A DNA stretch of 64,000 bases, taken from the NCBI GenBank assembly GCA_020746105.1, contig CM036620.1:41319206-41383205 (forward strand), read 5' to 3'. Below the pieces are notes generated by a model, which saw only the letters and a program-made list of their open reading frames with translations, had not been told where the DNA came from and ran no database searches. This DNA comes from Trogon surrucura. Its lineage: Eukaryota > Chordata > Aves > Trogoniformes > Trogonidae. Shown one piece after another: positions 40,503 to 53,300 of this stretch (positions are counted from its first letter, which is position 1; every line of letters begins with the position of its first letter). Position numbers and translations under genes: made by a program.

Positions 40503-43500
40503 TGAAGACTTTGTGCTTTCCGTGTACTGTGCTACTTTTTTAAAAAGCATAGGAATATCAGTACTGTGAGTTCTGGCCTTCTCTGATTTTGCTGGAGATG
40601 CTCTTGGGGCACTCAGACAATTACCTGTTATATTTGAAATCAAAGGGTGAAGTTGAAAATTTGGCCAAAACTTTTGGTAAGACCCCTCACACCTCTACAT
40701 ATTCCTGGTGGTCCAGGCTGGACCATGCAGGGGATTTCTAAATATAGGAGCCTCTACTATTCTCCAGAATTTCTTTTTAAAAAAGTAAATTACCTCACTG
40801 CAAAATTTTAAAAGTAACTTTCTGTCATAGTATTCCTAAATTCTTCTTTGTAAGCTATCAGTTACAGATGTTCAAAGGAACTTTATTTTATATGTGTCTT
40901 ACTTTTTGCTACTTCTTGGCAATAATGAATTCCTTTGTTGTTAAAGTTTCCTCTATCTTCAATACTGCTGTCCATGCTTTATGGGATTAATGTATGCCAA
41001 GAGGTAAGGAGTTTATCAGTAGAAGTCAGGCTGGATCAGGGTGCTGTGACTGCTGCTATGATCTTCCTTCACCATCTTTCACATGTGTACACGTGCATCC
41101 TTGGAGGACTGTGATCATGAGATCTGTAATTTCTCTGTCCAGCTGAACAATTCTTAACTCAGTAAGAGTGTCTGAATGGAAGAGACTGTGATTTGGGCAT
41201 TCTTTTCACAGTAATATGAATATCCTCTTTGCATAAAAGCAAGACTTCTAAAAAGTAATTTGAAGATCATAGCGGTCTTATCAAATCTATACCTTAAAAG
41301 CAATTATTGAGTTCTTAGGAAGAAAGTGAAGACCAAAGGCTTTCTTCTTCCTCTAAAATGTACTTTCTCTAAAATAACAAGACAAGAAGTTTCAGCCCTA
41401 TTACTCTATTTTTTTTTCCCTGAGACTGTCACATTCCTGTGAAGTTTTAATTAATTTGTTGGCACTTGCAGGGAACTTGAACAAACTTGGAGGTCAATGG
41501 TTGTCATAATTAGAAGCTGAAAGAGGAAAACAGACTGTGTTATTGCTTTGTAAGAATCGAGCAGCTCTAGAAACCTTACTGATTATACATATCAGAAGTA
41601 TGTGTCAAGACTGACTGTTGTTTGGTACCCTCTCTGCTTCCCCTTGGGAAGACTTTACATCTTCTTGGCTGTGCCAGTCTGAGAAAGAATAAGCAATGAG
41701 GTACTCACAATTTTTGGCTCCAGTATTTTGATACCTGGCTAATAAAAGTGTGTGATGTGAAAGCAGACATCTCATAAACAGCCTCTGTACAAATCCTCCT
41801 TTTTGGCAAACACATTTATTTAAAATCTGACTCTTGTATTTCTCAACAAAATCTGTTCATGCTGGAAAAGACGGAAATTTGAAAAACAATGAACAATCTT
41901 CTCTATGCTCATCATGGCCTTATCTCTTCTGAGTGTTTGTGCCTTTTGTCCTTTGTAGCTGGCAGGGTGTATGTTCCCTTGATATTCTGTTCTGCCTTGT
42001 AACATTGGAAATATGTGCAGTAAAGCAATGTAACAGTGAATCCAGACAGATTAAGTTTAGTGAGACTGTCAGTTCTGTGTCTGGGTGAGATTACTGTACT
42101 CTTTCCTCTCACACTATGGGGAAAAAAAGGGAAGTTTTCAATTAGGTTTTGTTCTTACCCTTCCAAATATATTGGAAAGTATGCTACCAACTGAAAAACA
42201 GAGATACATATCCCATTTTCTTTCTAAGGCAGAATAATTTATTTGTAATATGTATTTGAAATCCTGTTGAAGAAAGTTAAAACAATAGCTGCATTAGGTG
42301 AGATTTAGACATCAAATGTTTTCCTAGGAAGTATTCATGAATCTACAAGCTGTGATCCAGCATGAATATATTATATGGATATTCCAGCTTCCAACAATAT
42401 CTTTGAAAGCACATTTTAGAGTAAATCAATCATATAATGTCATCCATTGTCATTTATTTTAGACTTCATGGGGCCTGTAGTCAAGGTGATATAAAAAAAA
42501 TAGTTTGTTTCCCTCAGTGAAAAGGGAAATATTTAAGCCTGGCTTCATTTGCTGTTGCACGAACTTGTTATTCAATGATTTAATACACATCAAGTCTCTC
42601 AGCCACCGCAGCAGTGCTAGGCTGTAGGACCTGAAAAATACTCCTTTCTGAAGTCCCGAACTCATGGATTTTACAGAACTGTTTTACAGCCCTGACGTGC
42701 AAATGTCACCCATGCAGTTAAGTCAAGTAGCACATTTGAAAAAGGATTAAAGCCTACAAACTCTCTAACTTCTCCTTTGATTACTTTCTTTTTGAAAGTG
42801 TCATCCTCATACCCTTAATGAGTCAATCTCAGCCCACCAAGTGTCACAGGTCTGTTACAAACCATTCCCCACCCTGCGCAGACCAAGTGCTGCGCAGCTG
42901 GGCTCTTCAGATTCTTTCATCAGGATTAGCGTTGCACAGAGTAACGCAGTCGCCACTTTCTCCAGCGAGGTCTTTGACAATGCTTAACTTCTAACTTGAA
43001 CTTTTTCTTTTTTATGGTTTACAGAAAGGATAAATGCCTCTTTAAATCACTATGTATCGGTTGATGGGAAACACAGCTCATTTTTCCATATTTGATCTGC
43101 AGATGTTAGTAGCCCTAGGGTTATCTGAGAATGTAAGCAGTGCACTAAACCCAGCTTTAAGTGCTGCTCTGACGAAAAAAGCAACATAAATGAACGTTGC
43201 TAATGTCTTCTAAGATCTACAGCCACTTTCTTATTTGAGACATTAAATCAGATGCATGGAAAGTATTATATAAACTGATAGCACTGAGGTATGTCTCTTG
43301 TTGCTGGGTTGGGACACTGTAAGGACAGTCCCAGCACCATCTCTCCATTCATCCTTAAAGCAGATGACTCTACTGAACATCAAGTTCTTTAGAGCTTTAT
43401 GCTTTCCCACTTCTTGTTTTTTGTGCCATGATGGGTATGCAGGGTAGCTCCCAGGACCCATGGGAGGACCTCTTCCCTCTCTGGCTCAACCCTTGTTGTC

Positions 43501-46105
43501 CCTGGGAAGGGGAGGTGTCCATGGGTGACAGCCTGGCTCCAGTGAAGGCAGGGCAAAGTCATCACGCACTACCTTGACAGCAAATCTTGCAGGAATTCAT
43601 TTGCCTGTGAACAAAGTCGTAGCATTTTAGAATTAACAGAAAATATTGGTGAATATAACCACTGGGTACTGGGAAGCTATAATTTCCCTCTGTAACTTCT
43701 TTTTCAGCCTAAAATATATTCCCTTAAAAGGAAGGAGGAGGTTGTCTTGGGTTTTTTTTCTTCATTTAACCTGGAGCATGCTAGTGTGTCCATTACACAG
43801 CTCCCACCAAAATGTTGAAAAATCTCAAAATTAATCCTAGCAGGTTGTATCAATGGCCTGCAACCCTTCCTTTTCCTCAAAAGACTGCCGTTTTTCTGAC
43901 AAGAAGATTATCATGGGAATCAACTCATCTGCTTCTTTCCAGTTTCCATTCCGTGCTTGCGTACTAATGACAAATACTATGGTTTTGAGAGTACAATGTT
44001 AGACCATCTTAATTTGCCTCTCCCCGGAGGAGCTTATTAAATCATTTTACTGTTGGCTTTCTGCAAACACGAATTTAATCAGAGGTCAAGTTATCTGGGA
44101 GACCGTATAATCTGCAACATATAAACACTGTTAGGGAATCCCTGATTTTTATTTTTTTGTGTGTCTTTTTCCTTTCTTGATAGATATTAAAAAATATCTT
44201 TTTTTTTTTCTTCCTTGAATACCCATCTATCAAATTGGCAGCTTCAAATGTCTAGAGGTAACCGTGTCTTAATTTCAGGCCTTCTATCCTCCTGTGTTCC
44301 TGCTCCTATTTTACATCACGTTTTCCTTTCACCCTCTCAGTGCCAGAGAGCTAAGCTAACTCTTTTTCAAGGCCTAGCCTACTCTGGAGAAAAGTCTCCT
44401 TAACACAAGTTGGCTAGCTTAGAGAAAGCAAGCTGTAGTTTTAACCTAAGATCACTGCTCTGTGTAAAATCCAAAGTTTACTTTATCTAGGCTTACTCGA
44501 TACCTCATTTAAAGCACAAAAGCCAGATGCTGCACCAGCGAATCCTGCTCAGGTGACACATCTTTGTTTCCTGAGGATCGGTGCAGCACTGAGAAGCCCG
44601 TACATCTTTGTGTGGACACCTCCAGCATAGAAGAGGGAGAAAACAAGCTCCTCAGACTTTTTATTCTTTGTGCTTTTATGCCTAATTTGCTCTTTGTAAG
44701 GACTACAGGGCTCTTAGTATCTATGTCCCAACATATGTTAGGCTGGAATTTCAAGAACTGAATATACGTAATGATTTATGTATAGCATCCTGTGCTTTCT
44801 TTGGATTATGTTTAATTTGGAAATTGCCTTTAAGGATATCGCTAATTATCCTTGTTAGCCTATACAGACTCCTCAAGAGCATGCGGTTTCTCTACACTTA
44901 CCTGTCTTTGAAAATGTGAATTGTAACTCATAACCTCAGAAATTCAAAATCCATTGCACTGTGAGACAAGGCAATTAAAATGCACATTGGTGTATAAATG
45001 AGGAAAAAAAGCCTCCCCTTGCTGTGCTTCTGCTTTGCTTCCTTCATCTGCGAATGGATCTTGGGGGATTTGCAGGCCATGTGGTGCTGGTGCTCGGCAG
45101 AACGTTCCCTGTGGCTCTGGCAGCAGCACGATGGCTCAGTTCAATTTCCAGCAACTGCCAAGGCCACACAGGAACACCAGAGAACAAAAGCACGGATGGG
45201 ACTGAAATGTCTGTATTACAAAAAGAAAACGAAAAACAAACCGCGACCTCTCTGCAGCTGAAAAGAAGAATAAAACAAAAAAGGATGAACTAACATGTAA
45301 GCTGCAGCAAACCAGAGGAAAAACTAACTTAAGGAAACTTTTCAGGAGGAGAGGTAAGAGGAGAGGAGATAAAGAACAAGGATAGAAAAATTTCAGCAGT
45401 GAAGGAACTAAATGTAGCTTCAGATCAAACCTGGTCCAGAAATGCATTGAACACATTTACTGCACAGTCCAAGTGACTGAGAATGAGATGGAGTGACGCC
45501 AGCGAGACAAAATTATGAAAGCCCTTTAATTCAGTAACCATTCATTGAACATGGATTGTATTCACTGTGATTTTGCAATTCTGAATCACATAAGTACACC
45601 CCAATTATTAATGGCAATTGTTAGCAGCTCCATTTTAATTATCTTGCGTGCTCAAAGAATAGAACTGATGTATCATTTAATTTTGTAGTACGCCAGTAAT
45701 CCCTATTTATACAATGTAAATTTAAGTGCACTGAGAAATGATTGAGCACTCAAAAATATACTTCAAGAAGGTATTTCACATGAAACTATAAATTTTAGAT
45801 TTATTCTTCTCAATATTCTTTCTTGTCTCTTCTGCTGGGTGATATGAAAATGAAGGTAGGGTTGTTGAGAACTAATTACCTTTCATCCTTTGTTTCAGTT
45901 AGCGTGACCCTTTGTACTGTGGGGCTGCTCAGTGCTGGATTTCTGCATCTGATTGTGTGTATGAAACACTTGTGGTTTGCTTCATCTATAACTATTTTTA
46001 TTGTGCTAAAAAAAAAATACACTATACTGGGCTTGTCCAAGTTATTTTTCTGAGATCTGCTCAAGTCTCAAAGGCTCTTGCAACCAATCGCTCAAACTGA
46101 TGTCC

Positions 46106-46185
46106 CCCATCATTTGCCCAATCTACTCTTTTCTAGGCTAAACAGATGCAGCTCCTAAAACCTTTCCTGAAGGTGACTTTTTTTA
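46106..46185 (-). mobile_element. Possible old CR1 fragment (antisense)
   Basis: TACTCTTTTCTAGGCTAAAC followed by AGATGCAGCTCCTAAAACCT resembles the CR1 antisense segment that encodes the [12 protein letters not shown]-like stretch. It is heavily diverged and short. Confidence 0.4.
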
Positions 46186-47349
46186 CACTTTCTCTACTTC
46201 TGTTGCCTTCCCGTCTAAATCCTTCATAGATCATAGTGAATAGATTTATTCCAGTCCTAAAAATTGGAAAAAGACCTCTCCTGTGTATTTCGCAAGTGTG
46301 AAGATTGCCCCTCCTTGCAATGTTTTGTGCTGTGCTGGGAAGTTTTCCATCCTTTGGGTGTGTGGGGGGTATGCTGTGGTGGTGGTTACATTTGTCTAAA
46401 GTAATGTAGCCACAACAGTGACTTCTAGGTTATTTTCCATGGAAAAGTACAAATGCCAACTCAACCGTATCTCCATTCTTAATCTAGCTTTTCTGGCTTT
46501 TAAATAAGGATCAAAGTAGCGGCCAGAACGTTGAAATAGGCACCTGCTTTCTACATATATAGAATACACATACAGAATCTGTGCATGTTTCCATGCATGT
46601 ACATGCACTTTAATTCTCAGTTTATGTGTATTTTGTTGATGGGTAAGTTGGGGTTTTTTTAAGAAATCCTCTTTGTTCTGGAGATGTCTAAAGGGTGTTT
46701 AAGTAGTCCAGCTAAGGTGCTCAAGGAGAAATATTCATGTATTTGCAAAATAAATTGGGGATTTTTCTCTTTATGGTGGCAGTGGGCAACCTACTCCTTT
46801 TCAACCCAGTTCTTCAACAAAAATGTATGTGGCAGCAGTGGTACATAACTGGTATGACTTAGCCACAGATTACTCGTTACTTAGTTGTTTCAGTCTCAAA
46901 AATGAGATTTTCCTTTTAAGAATAAGCTACACTGCAGCGTGTTTACAGAAGACATGTAGACAGCACAAGGAACCTCCATGAGTAAGCATAGCTTCAGTAT
47001 AGCTTTGTTAAGTACTTTTTAATTTTATACACTTCATGCACTAGTGTATGACCTTTTATACAACAGTGCTATTGTGTCAAAGTAAGAACAAGGACTGGAA
47101 CAGAGCGTGCCTGAGTTTTTAAGATATATTGCTCTAAAGCCTGTGAGAGACTCATACAGAAATCGTTTCCTCTTAATACAGCTGATCTCTCTTCCTCTGG
47201 TAGAAGAGAACTTCTCAGACTTTTTTCCTCTTAGTTTCTTTGCAGGAAAATATTTCACATAGACCTACCTTTCATTTGTTAAGCAGAATATCTCAAACTT
47301 TGCTGCTTCCAAAGCTGATTCCAAAAAGAGTAGTTCATTAAATTAGAGC

Positions 47350-47546
47350 AGGGTAGATTTAGATTAGATGTTAAGGAGAAGTTCTTTACGATGAGGGTGG
47401 TGAAACATTGGAACAGGTTGCCCAGAGAGGTGGTCAGGGTTGATGGGTCTCTGAGCAACCTGATCTAAAGATGTCCCTGCTCACTGCAGTGGGGTTGGAC
47501 TAGATGGCCTTTAAAGGTCCCTTCCAGCACAATGCATTCTATGATA
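47350..47546 (+). mobile_element. CR1 LINE 3' fragment
   Basis: It contains AGATTTAGATTAGATGTTAA, CATTGGAACAGGTTGCCCAG, GGGTTGGACTAGATGGCC and TTAAAGGTCCCTTCCAGCAC, and ends GCATTCTATGAT. This is the last ~200 bp of a CR1 element, ending about 165 bp before a GALNTL6 exon. Confidence 0.9.
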
Positions 47547-47711
47547 CCAGGATGTGTCTCTCTACCCTTTAAAAAGTAATTCCTAGCAGTTTTATGTAAC
47601 TAATGGTTGGTCAGTCTCAAGCCCTTCAGAGCTAAACTCTTGACTCTCTAATGTTGGAAGCTCTATTCCACAGCCTGGTCTAATGTGAAAAGTTGCTCCT
47701 TGATTTTGCAG

Positions 47712-47828
47712 ATTCGAAGTGTGGCGGCCAACCTCTGTGTGGACAGCAAACACGGAGCCACAGGGACTGAGCTGAGGCTAGACATCTGTGTGAAGGATGG
47801 TTCAGAACGGACGTGGTCACACGAACAG
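47712..47828 (+). CDS. GALNTL6: GALNTL6 coding exon (lectin domain, alpha repeat)
   Basis: This exon has 39 codons. It follows TGATTTTGCAG and precedes GTATTT, a donor with poor agreement after the GT. It begins the ricin-type (QxW) lectin domain with [15 protein letters not shown] and ends T-W-S-H-E-Q. Cys at concatenated residues 158 and 175 fit the two cysteines of the alpha repeat, and C-V-D corresponds to the C-L-D motif. The lectin domain of GalNAc-transferases binds existing GalNAc on partly glycosylated substrates and guides the enzyme to nearby sites. Two CR1 fragments lie close by: one ends about 165 bp upstream and one starts about 360 bp downstream. The frame is phase 0 on both sides. 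Confidence 0.94.
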
Positions 47829-48028
47829 GTATTTTAACAGCAGAAAGAGAAAAGCAGAGTAAAATTGTTGCCTCTCTTTTCCAGTTTCTAAACATTTCTC
47901 TGAGGGCTTTTCCTTCTCCTAAGGTAAAGCAGAGTGTAGAAATACTTTGTGAATGACAGCTGACCTTAATGGCTTTTACAAAGTACTCTTTTAACATAAT
48001 CTCAGAAATTCTAACCACCACGTGGCCT

Positions 48029-48098
48029 GTGTATATTCATCTTCATTTCCAAAAAGAATTGCATATATTGTGTATATTCATTTCCAAAAGGAATTGCG
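48029..48098. repeat. Short tandem duplication (about 30-40 bp unit)
   Basis: GTGTATATTCATCTTCATTTCCAAAAAGAATTGC-type sequence at 48029-48063 is repeated in shorter form at 48070-48098: GTGTATATTCAT, then TTCCAAAAGGAATTGC. Confidence 0.8.
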
Positions 48099-48189
48099 AT
48101 GCCAAGATAGTTTTTTGGTGCCCCATTCTCCTCCACTGCATCATGAAAACGTGTCGATTTCAGTTCAGTTACCTGAAAATATCAATTCC

Positions 48190-48756
48190 TAGGCTGTATC
48201 AAAAGATGTGTGGCCAGCAGGTTGAGGGAGGTGATTCTCCCCCTCTACTCCACTCTCGTGAGACCCCACCTGGAGTACTGGGTCCAGTTCTGGCGCGTGT
48301 CCGGAGAAGGGCCACGAGGATGATCAGAGGGCTGGAGCACCTCTCCTATGAAGACAGACTGAGAGAGTTGGGATCATTCAGTCTGCAGAAAAGAAGGCTC
48401 CCAGGAGACCTTATTGTGGCCTTGCAGTATCTCAAGGGGGCCTATAAGAAAGCTGGTGAGGGGCTTTTTAGGGTGTCAAGTAGTGATAGGACTAGAGGGA
48501 ACAGATTGAAGCTAGAGATGGATCAGCTCAGATTGTACATTAAGAAGAAGTTCTTCGTCATGAGGGTGGTGAGACACTGGAACAGGTTGCCCAGAGAGGT
48601 GGTGGAAGCCCCATCCCTGGAAGTTTTTAAGGCCAGGCTGGATAGGGCTCTGGGCAACCTGATCTAATGGGAGATGTCCCTGCCCATGGTGGGGCGTTTG
48701 GAACTAGATGATCTTTAAGGTCCCTTCCAACCCTGACAATTCTATGATTCTATGAA
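48190..48756 (+). mobile_element. CR1 LINE 3' fragment with ORF2 C-terminal region
   Basis: It begins near CTGTATCAAAAGATGTGTGG and ends GACAATTCTATGATTCTATG. One frame reads [23 protein letters not shown] and later [20 protein letters not shown], the conserved CR1 ORF2 C-terminal part. A short deletion near 48293 joins the C-terminal frame to upstream sequence read in the wrong frame. It is better preserved than the copy at 27632. The 232-codon open frame starting at 47969 begins in non-CR1 intron sequence and is not a gene. Confidence 0.92.
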
Positions 48757-49591
48757 AATATCAAGTATAGTAGCTGGGCTTTTAAAGCTCTATTGTTTGC
48801 TTCTATGTGTTCATCTCAATAAGTGGTTGTATTTTAAACTAATATGAGGCATAAGCAAGATAGATAGCTAAAAGCTAGAGAGAAAGGGTTTCTCAAAAAC
48901 GAAGGATGATAAAGACTCAAAAAAGCTTTCAGCTAGGTTGGTTAGGTAGAAAAACATTAGTTCTCAGGAGTACGGAGGAAAAGAGCTCCAATTTGTACTC
49001 ATTGTGACTGTGAGTGCCATAGGAAAGGGATCATGACCCACAGGCTGCAGCCCTGGCTAATGTGAGCAAAGAGAATCCACATGAAAAGTACAACCTAACC
49101 ATTTATTAACAATTTTAGTGAATGTACCTTTCACGGAGGAAGGTCCCAGATTAGAAAAAAATCCCAATTGCTGAGGAGAAAAATTGACCTGGCAGTTACA
49201 TATGGCACTTTGTAAAAGCTTAAAAGCTTAGGAGAGAGGAGTTCTGAGGGGATTTTGAAGTGCTAAGGTCAAGAAATCATTCTCCGAGGATACCAAGAAA
49301 TACGGGGAAGACGTGCAAGTGAATGAAACTGAGAATCTGAAGGATGATCACAATTTAGCCAAGTGCCAACATGTGGAAAAGAAAGTTGCTCAAGGCGGAC
49401 TCCTTCACACAGCGGCCAAAGACACAGCATAGTGATAGGATGCTGAGACCAGATAAATATAATCCCATTTTGTTTGTGAAAGACATCCAGTAATCCAAAC
49501 AACTGAAGGAAGTTGTATGGTCTAGACCAGATCGCCAGCAGGGCTCTCTGGCTTTGAAATCTGCAAACCTAAAGAGCTCCAAACTCTCCTC

Positions 49592-49770
49592 AGAAAGGGA
49601 GGGAGTCCTGAGACTGACAGAGGTGAGAGAAAGGAGGGAAGAAAACTGGATGAAGAGGTGAGAGAATAGAAAAAAAAATAGCAGGGAAAGGAGAGAAAAG
49701 GGAGACTTGAAATATCATTTGAAGGTGTAAATTCTTGTGAGGAAGGGGAAGGGGCACAAAGAAGGATGGG
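49592..49770 (+). repeat. Purine-rich (G/A) tract
   Basis: The + strand is strongly biased to A and G, with repeated GGGAAG, GAGAGAA and GGAAAGGAGAGAAAAGGG-like runs and few pyrimidines. It lies about 230 bp upstream of the CpG-rich island. Confidence 0.6.
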
Positions 49771-49999
49771 GAGGAATCTGTGTTTTAGTGTACTCCAGTG
49801 CATTGCGATGTTTGAGATCCGACTCGATGTAAAAATCTCGTTCTGTACTAATGACAAAAAGCGACTTTGCTGAAATAGACAGGGTTAAGTTAGCCCGAAA
49901 GTTCAGCCAACCAGCTCCTCAGATGACAGAACCAGAACGAGGAAGCCTCAAGCGCTGCAGGGACAGGATGACTTTTATTTTTGCTGGGGTGGAACAGCA

Positions 50000-50250
50000 C
50001 GTTCCTTCTCACGGCAGGCTGGCGCGGAAAACGCTGCCGGGGAACACTTCTCCCACCCGAGCCGTGCGGTCGCATTGGGAAAGGTCTGCCCAGACCCAAG
50101 CCCAGCCGCTTCGTCCGGTTTCCGGGTTGAGGAGGAGGTGGGGAGCGGGGAAAGAGGAGGTGGGGGGGATGCTCTTTGCCTCCCGCGGCTGCTGCAAGTC
50201 TGCGGGCGGGCGGCAGAGGGCGGCTCCGGACCAGCGGAACGCAGCTAGTT
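50000..50250. promoter_or_regulatory. Intronic CpG-rich island (candidate regulatory element)
   Basis: I counted 24 CpG dinucleotides by eye between about 50000 and 50245, in sequence that is clearly GC-rich (for example CTCCCGCGGCTGCTGC and GCGGGCGGGCGGCAGAGGGC). The surrounding introns are AT-rich and CpG-poor. It may be an unmethylated island, an alternative or bidirectional promoter, or an enhancer. No TATA box or defined first exon is evident. A 133-codon + frame and a 187-codon - frame across it are probably by-products of GC-rich and homopolymer composition. Confidence 0.5.
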
Positions 50251-50269
50251 AACCCTCCAAAGCCATCCG

Positions 50270-50393
50270 TTTTGTTTCCACTCCTTTGGTGTTGCTTTTT
50301 GGGGGGTTTTATGGTTTGGGTTTTTTTTTTTGTTGTTTGCGGCTTTTTGGTGTGTTTGTTTTGTTGTGGTTTTTTTTCCCCCCAGGTGGTAAC
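50270..50393 (+). repeat. G/T-rich strand-asymmetric tract ending in a pyrimidine run and CAG
   Basis: The + strand is nearly all T and G (for example GGGGGGTTTTATGGTTTGGG and TGTGTTTGTTTTGTTGTGG). It ends in TTTTTTTTCCCCCCAG, which has the form of a 3' splice site. It directly follows the CpG island. Confidence 0.6.
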
Positions 50394-53300
50394 ACTGCAT
50401 TCAAAGCTTGTGGTTCTCACCGATATGAGCATAGTTGCCCGTAGTTTATCCATAGTTTACAACTTCTGTATAGACATATCTAAATATAATTAAATTCATA
50501 AATAAATGCACTTTCACTTTCTTCTAGAAAGGAACTTTATTTTTTAAAACTAGGAAACAGAACTTTTACAAGAAAGATTATTTCGTGTTTTGCCTTGCCA
50601 GATAAGGAACTGGCCTAATATTGACTACTGTATTGCTGGGCAAATTTTATTTGGCTAATTTTAGTAGTGGTAATATTCTATTGGTTTCTGCATTAGTTTA
50701 GGAGTGAAACAATACTAATTTTACTCAAGTATTTCCCACTCCGGTTGTGACACGCATTCATTTGGGTGACAGATTTCCAAGGCTGAGTTTGTGCAAGGTA
50801 CAGATTATAAAGATATCAGCTGAGAAAGAAAAGGAAAGGAAAAAATTACAGAATCAAGGTAGCAGACCTGACTGAAACTCAGAATTTCTATCCCAGAGTA
50901 AATGAGATGAAGTGTGTAAAATATTTCAACTGGAGGAGAACTTTCACTTAGAGAACTTCTGAACATGTTTAATTTTAGAAGGTCAAAATGTTTTAGTGAT
51001 GCAAGGCTTGAGTTGGCCAGGGGGTTTCTTAGAAAAAAATAAAAGTCTTTTCCCCTTTTTTCCTCAAGTTTTCCTCAGGTCACAGTGGAGGGACTGTGCA
51101 CACTGTGTTAGCGCTTGCGCTTCCACTGCTCTAGCTGTAGCCAATATCTCCACGCACTGTAGCTCCCCAGGAATCTGCAAGGCAAAATCTCAACTTCCAA
51201 CCTGGCAAGCAAAATCTGTCACTATATAGGTGACAGTCAATAGAAGTGAAATCCCCCAAAATTGTGGTTTAGGTTGGTATATTTTAAAGGAAATTTCTCA
51301 AGAAGCTCTCCTCACTCAATCCCAAAGGCTGCCCAGTCAGCAGCCAAAGTCTAATGAAACATCTCAAACATTCAAGGAGAAAGGATGTGATCTTCCACTA
51401 GCACCCCAGTAAGCCATGAAGATTAGCTTTGTGAAAAAGCATTCAGGCAGAACTGCCAAACACCTGACCAGCCCTCAGAGACCTCTTCTTTATTGCTTCT
51501 ACCTTCCTGAGCTTGGCACCTTCACCATTTCTACAGAAGACAGCGGAAACTAGCAGTACTAATGAAAATATCTAGGATTTTATTATCATACTTCAGATAG
51601 CATGGATTGATATCGAGATGGGTCTTGTAATTTCTGGTATAAATTGAGAGTTCTGTGGCATGCTATAGTAGCTTGATGTGACCAGTGCAGTAGGTGCTAG
51701 TGCTGATGCTAGATAGAGATGTGATCCTTTGTGCTACTTGATTCCTGTCGTGTTACCAGGGCAGCTGACAGTTTCAGCAGCCTGGCTGGGGGAGTACAGC
51801 CTCTTCGCAGCCTCCAGGAGAAGAAAGAGACCTTCCCTACCATGTCTGTACAAGCTCTGAGGGCAAACAGCAGACGTAAGGTTCATGAGGTACTTGCAGG
51901 CTTTCTGGTGAACAGAAGGGTGGGAAGCAAGGATGAGTGTGGCTGCGGTTTCTGGAAACTTTCCCAAAATTAAAAATCAGAGGGGAAGGATAGGGGCAGA
52001 AGGTTGGCACAGTGTAGCATTCTTCCATCTCTTTCTTCTCGGAGGTAACTTCTGGTTTTCCAGGGGAAACTGGACTGATAACCAGCAGCAACAGAAAATG
52101 AGAGACTTCGCTCAAGTACCCCAGCCTGGCCAGGGAGTAGGTGGACAGGCATCATCTCTAACAAGGCCCAGCAAGCAGCCATGCAGCCTACACAGCTCTT
52201 TCTTCAAGTTCAAGTCAGAGCCCAGTTCTAAAATGTGGCATTTCATTTTTGTGTGGGGCACATGTTGTCCCTCAAGTCCTAATACCACAGTCAACGCACA
52301 ATGCCAGCTGATGGACCCCAGCCAGGCAGCGAGTAATTGAGCAACGGAAAGCATTAATGGTATCAAAAGAGCCTTTGTCCTATAGATGGTCCCAAGTCAA
52401 TGGCTGTATTGGGCAATCCTTCTGCGGGCCCTGTGCCAATTACAAATGAATCTGGAGAGCTGTATTTTCTCCAGTGCCTGCAGGGCTGGGCTGTGTGAAA
52501 AGCTAAAGCATGATGGCTGAGGGGTTGTCTCATTGCCAAGACAGAGGATGGGGCTGTTTTACAGCTTCTGTGGTAGGAGAGAGGGCAGAGAAGGAGGAAA
52601 ATGAGCATCCGCTAAGCCAGGGCAGAAGATTTCTTGGGTCCAAGAGAGAGCAATGAACAGCAACCCCGTGGGCTGACAGTGAAGAACCAGCCCGCTGTCT
52701 GTTAATAACATGTCTGGAAATGTAGGTGCAGCCTTGTTTCTAATCAACAAGCAAATGGGAATGAATGAAGGGGTGCAAAAGGGATCATCCATTTCTCCTA
52801 AAATCTCATGCAGGTGACTCCTAACAGCTTAGGTCAAAGGAACAACAAAATCCAAAGTGACAGGTGGTGGCAGCAAAGCAGAGTGTTATGTGCTCAGGAC
52901 TTCAGCTAATAACATGTAGCATTTTTGCACATTATGTACTGGAAAGATAATTTTTATATTGCTTGGATTCAGTGTTAACTAGAGAGAATTTCCTCTCCCA
53001 AACTGAGATTTTGCCCTAACAAGGTTGATTTTATAATAATATAATCAGGGAGAATACATGCTTTTTGATTTAAAAATTAAACAAAACCCTGCTTTACAAA
53101 ACAGGAAGAAAAAGAATCTATGCTAGTCTAAATGGTGAGATCTAATATTACACAGATCCTGAGTTTTAGTGGAAGGGAATAAAAAAACCCTATTACCACA
53201 TCTTGGCAATCTCCAGGAGCGGAAAGGGCAAAGGGATAGCCTGGATCGGTATGATCTGATTTAAAGGCTAGATGAGTTCTTTTGGGTGTACTGATGCATT

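Larger units (their letters stand above)
38396..47711 (+). other. GALNTL6: GALNTL6 intron (9.3 kb)
   Basis: A phase 0 intron with donor GTGAGG. It contains a poly-T tract near 38743, a solo LTR with target duplications, and CR1 fragments at about 40437, 46110 and 47350. The stretch 40503-46105 is unique-looking and shows nothing I can name. Confidence 0.85.

Noticed and set aside
49851-50252. 133-codon open frame on the plus strand over the CpG island
   Set aside because: Basic, low-complexity composition with no recognisable family. Kept only as part of the CpG-island observation.
49890-50453. 187-codon open frame on the minus strand across the CpG island and G/T tract
   Set aside because: The Lys/Pro/Gln-rich N-terminal part simply reflects the T/G-rich run, and no domain or conserved motif is visible. 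GC-rich sequence has few stops by chance.
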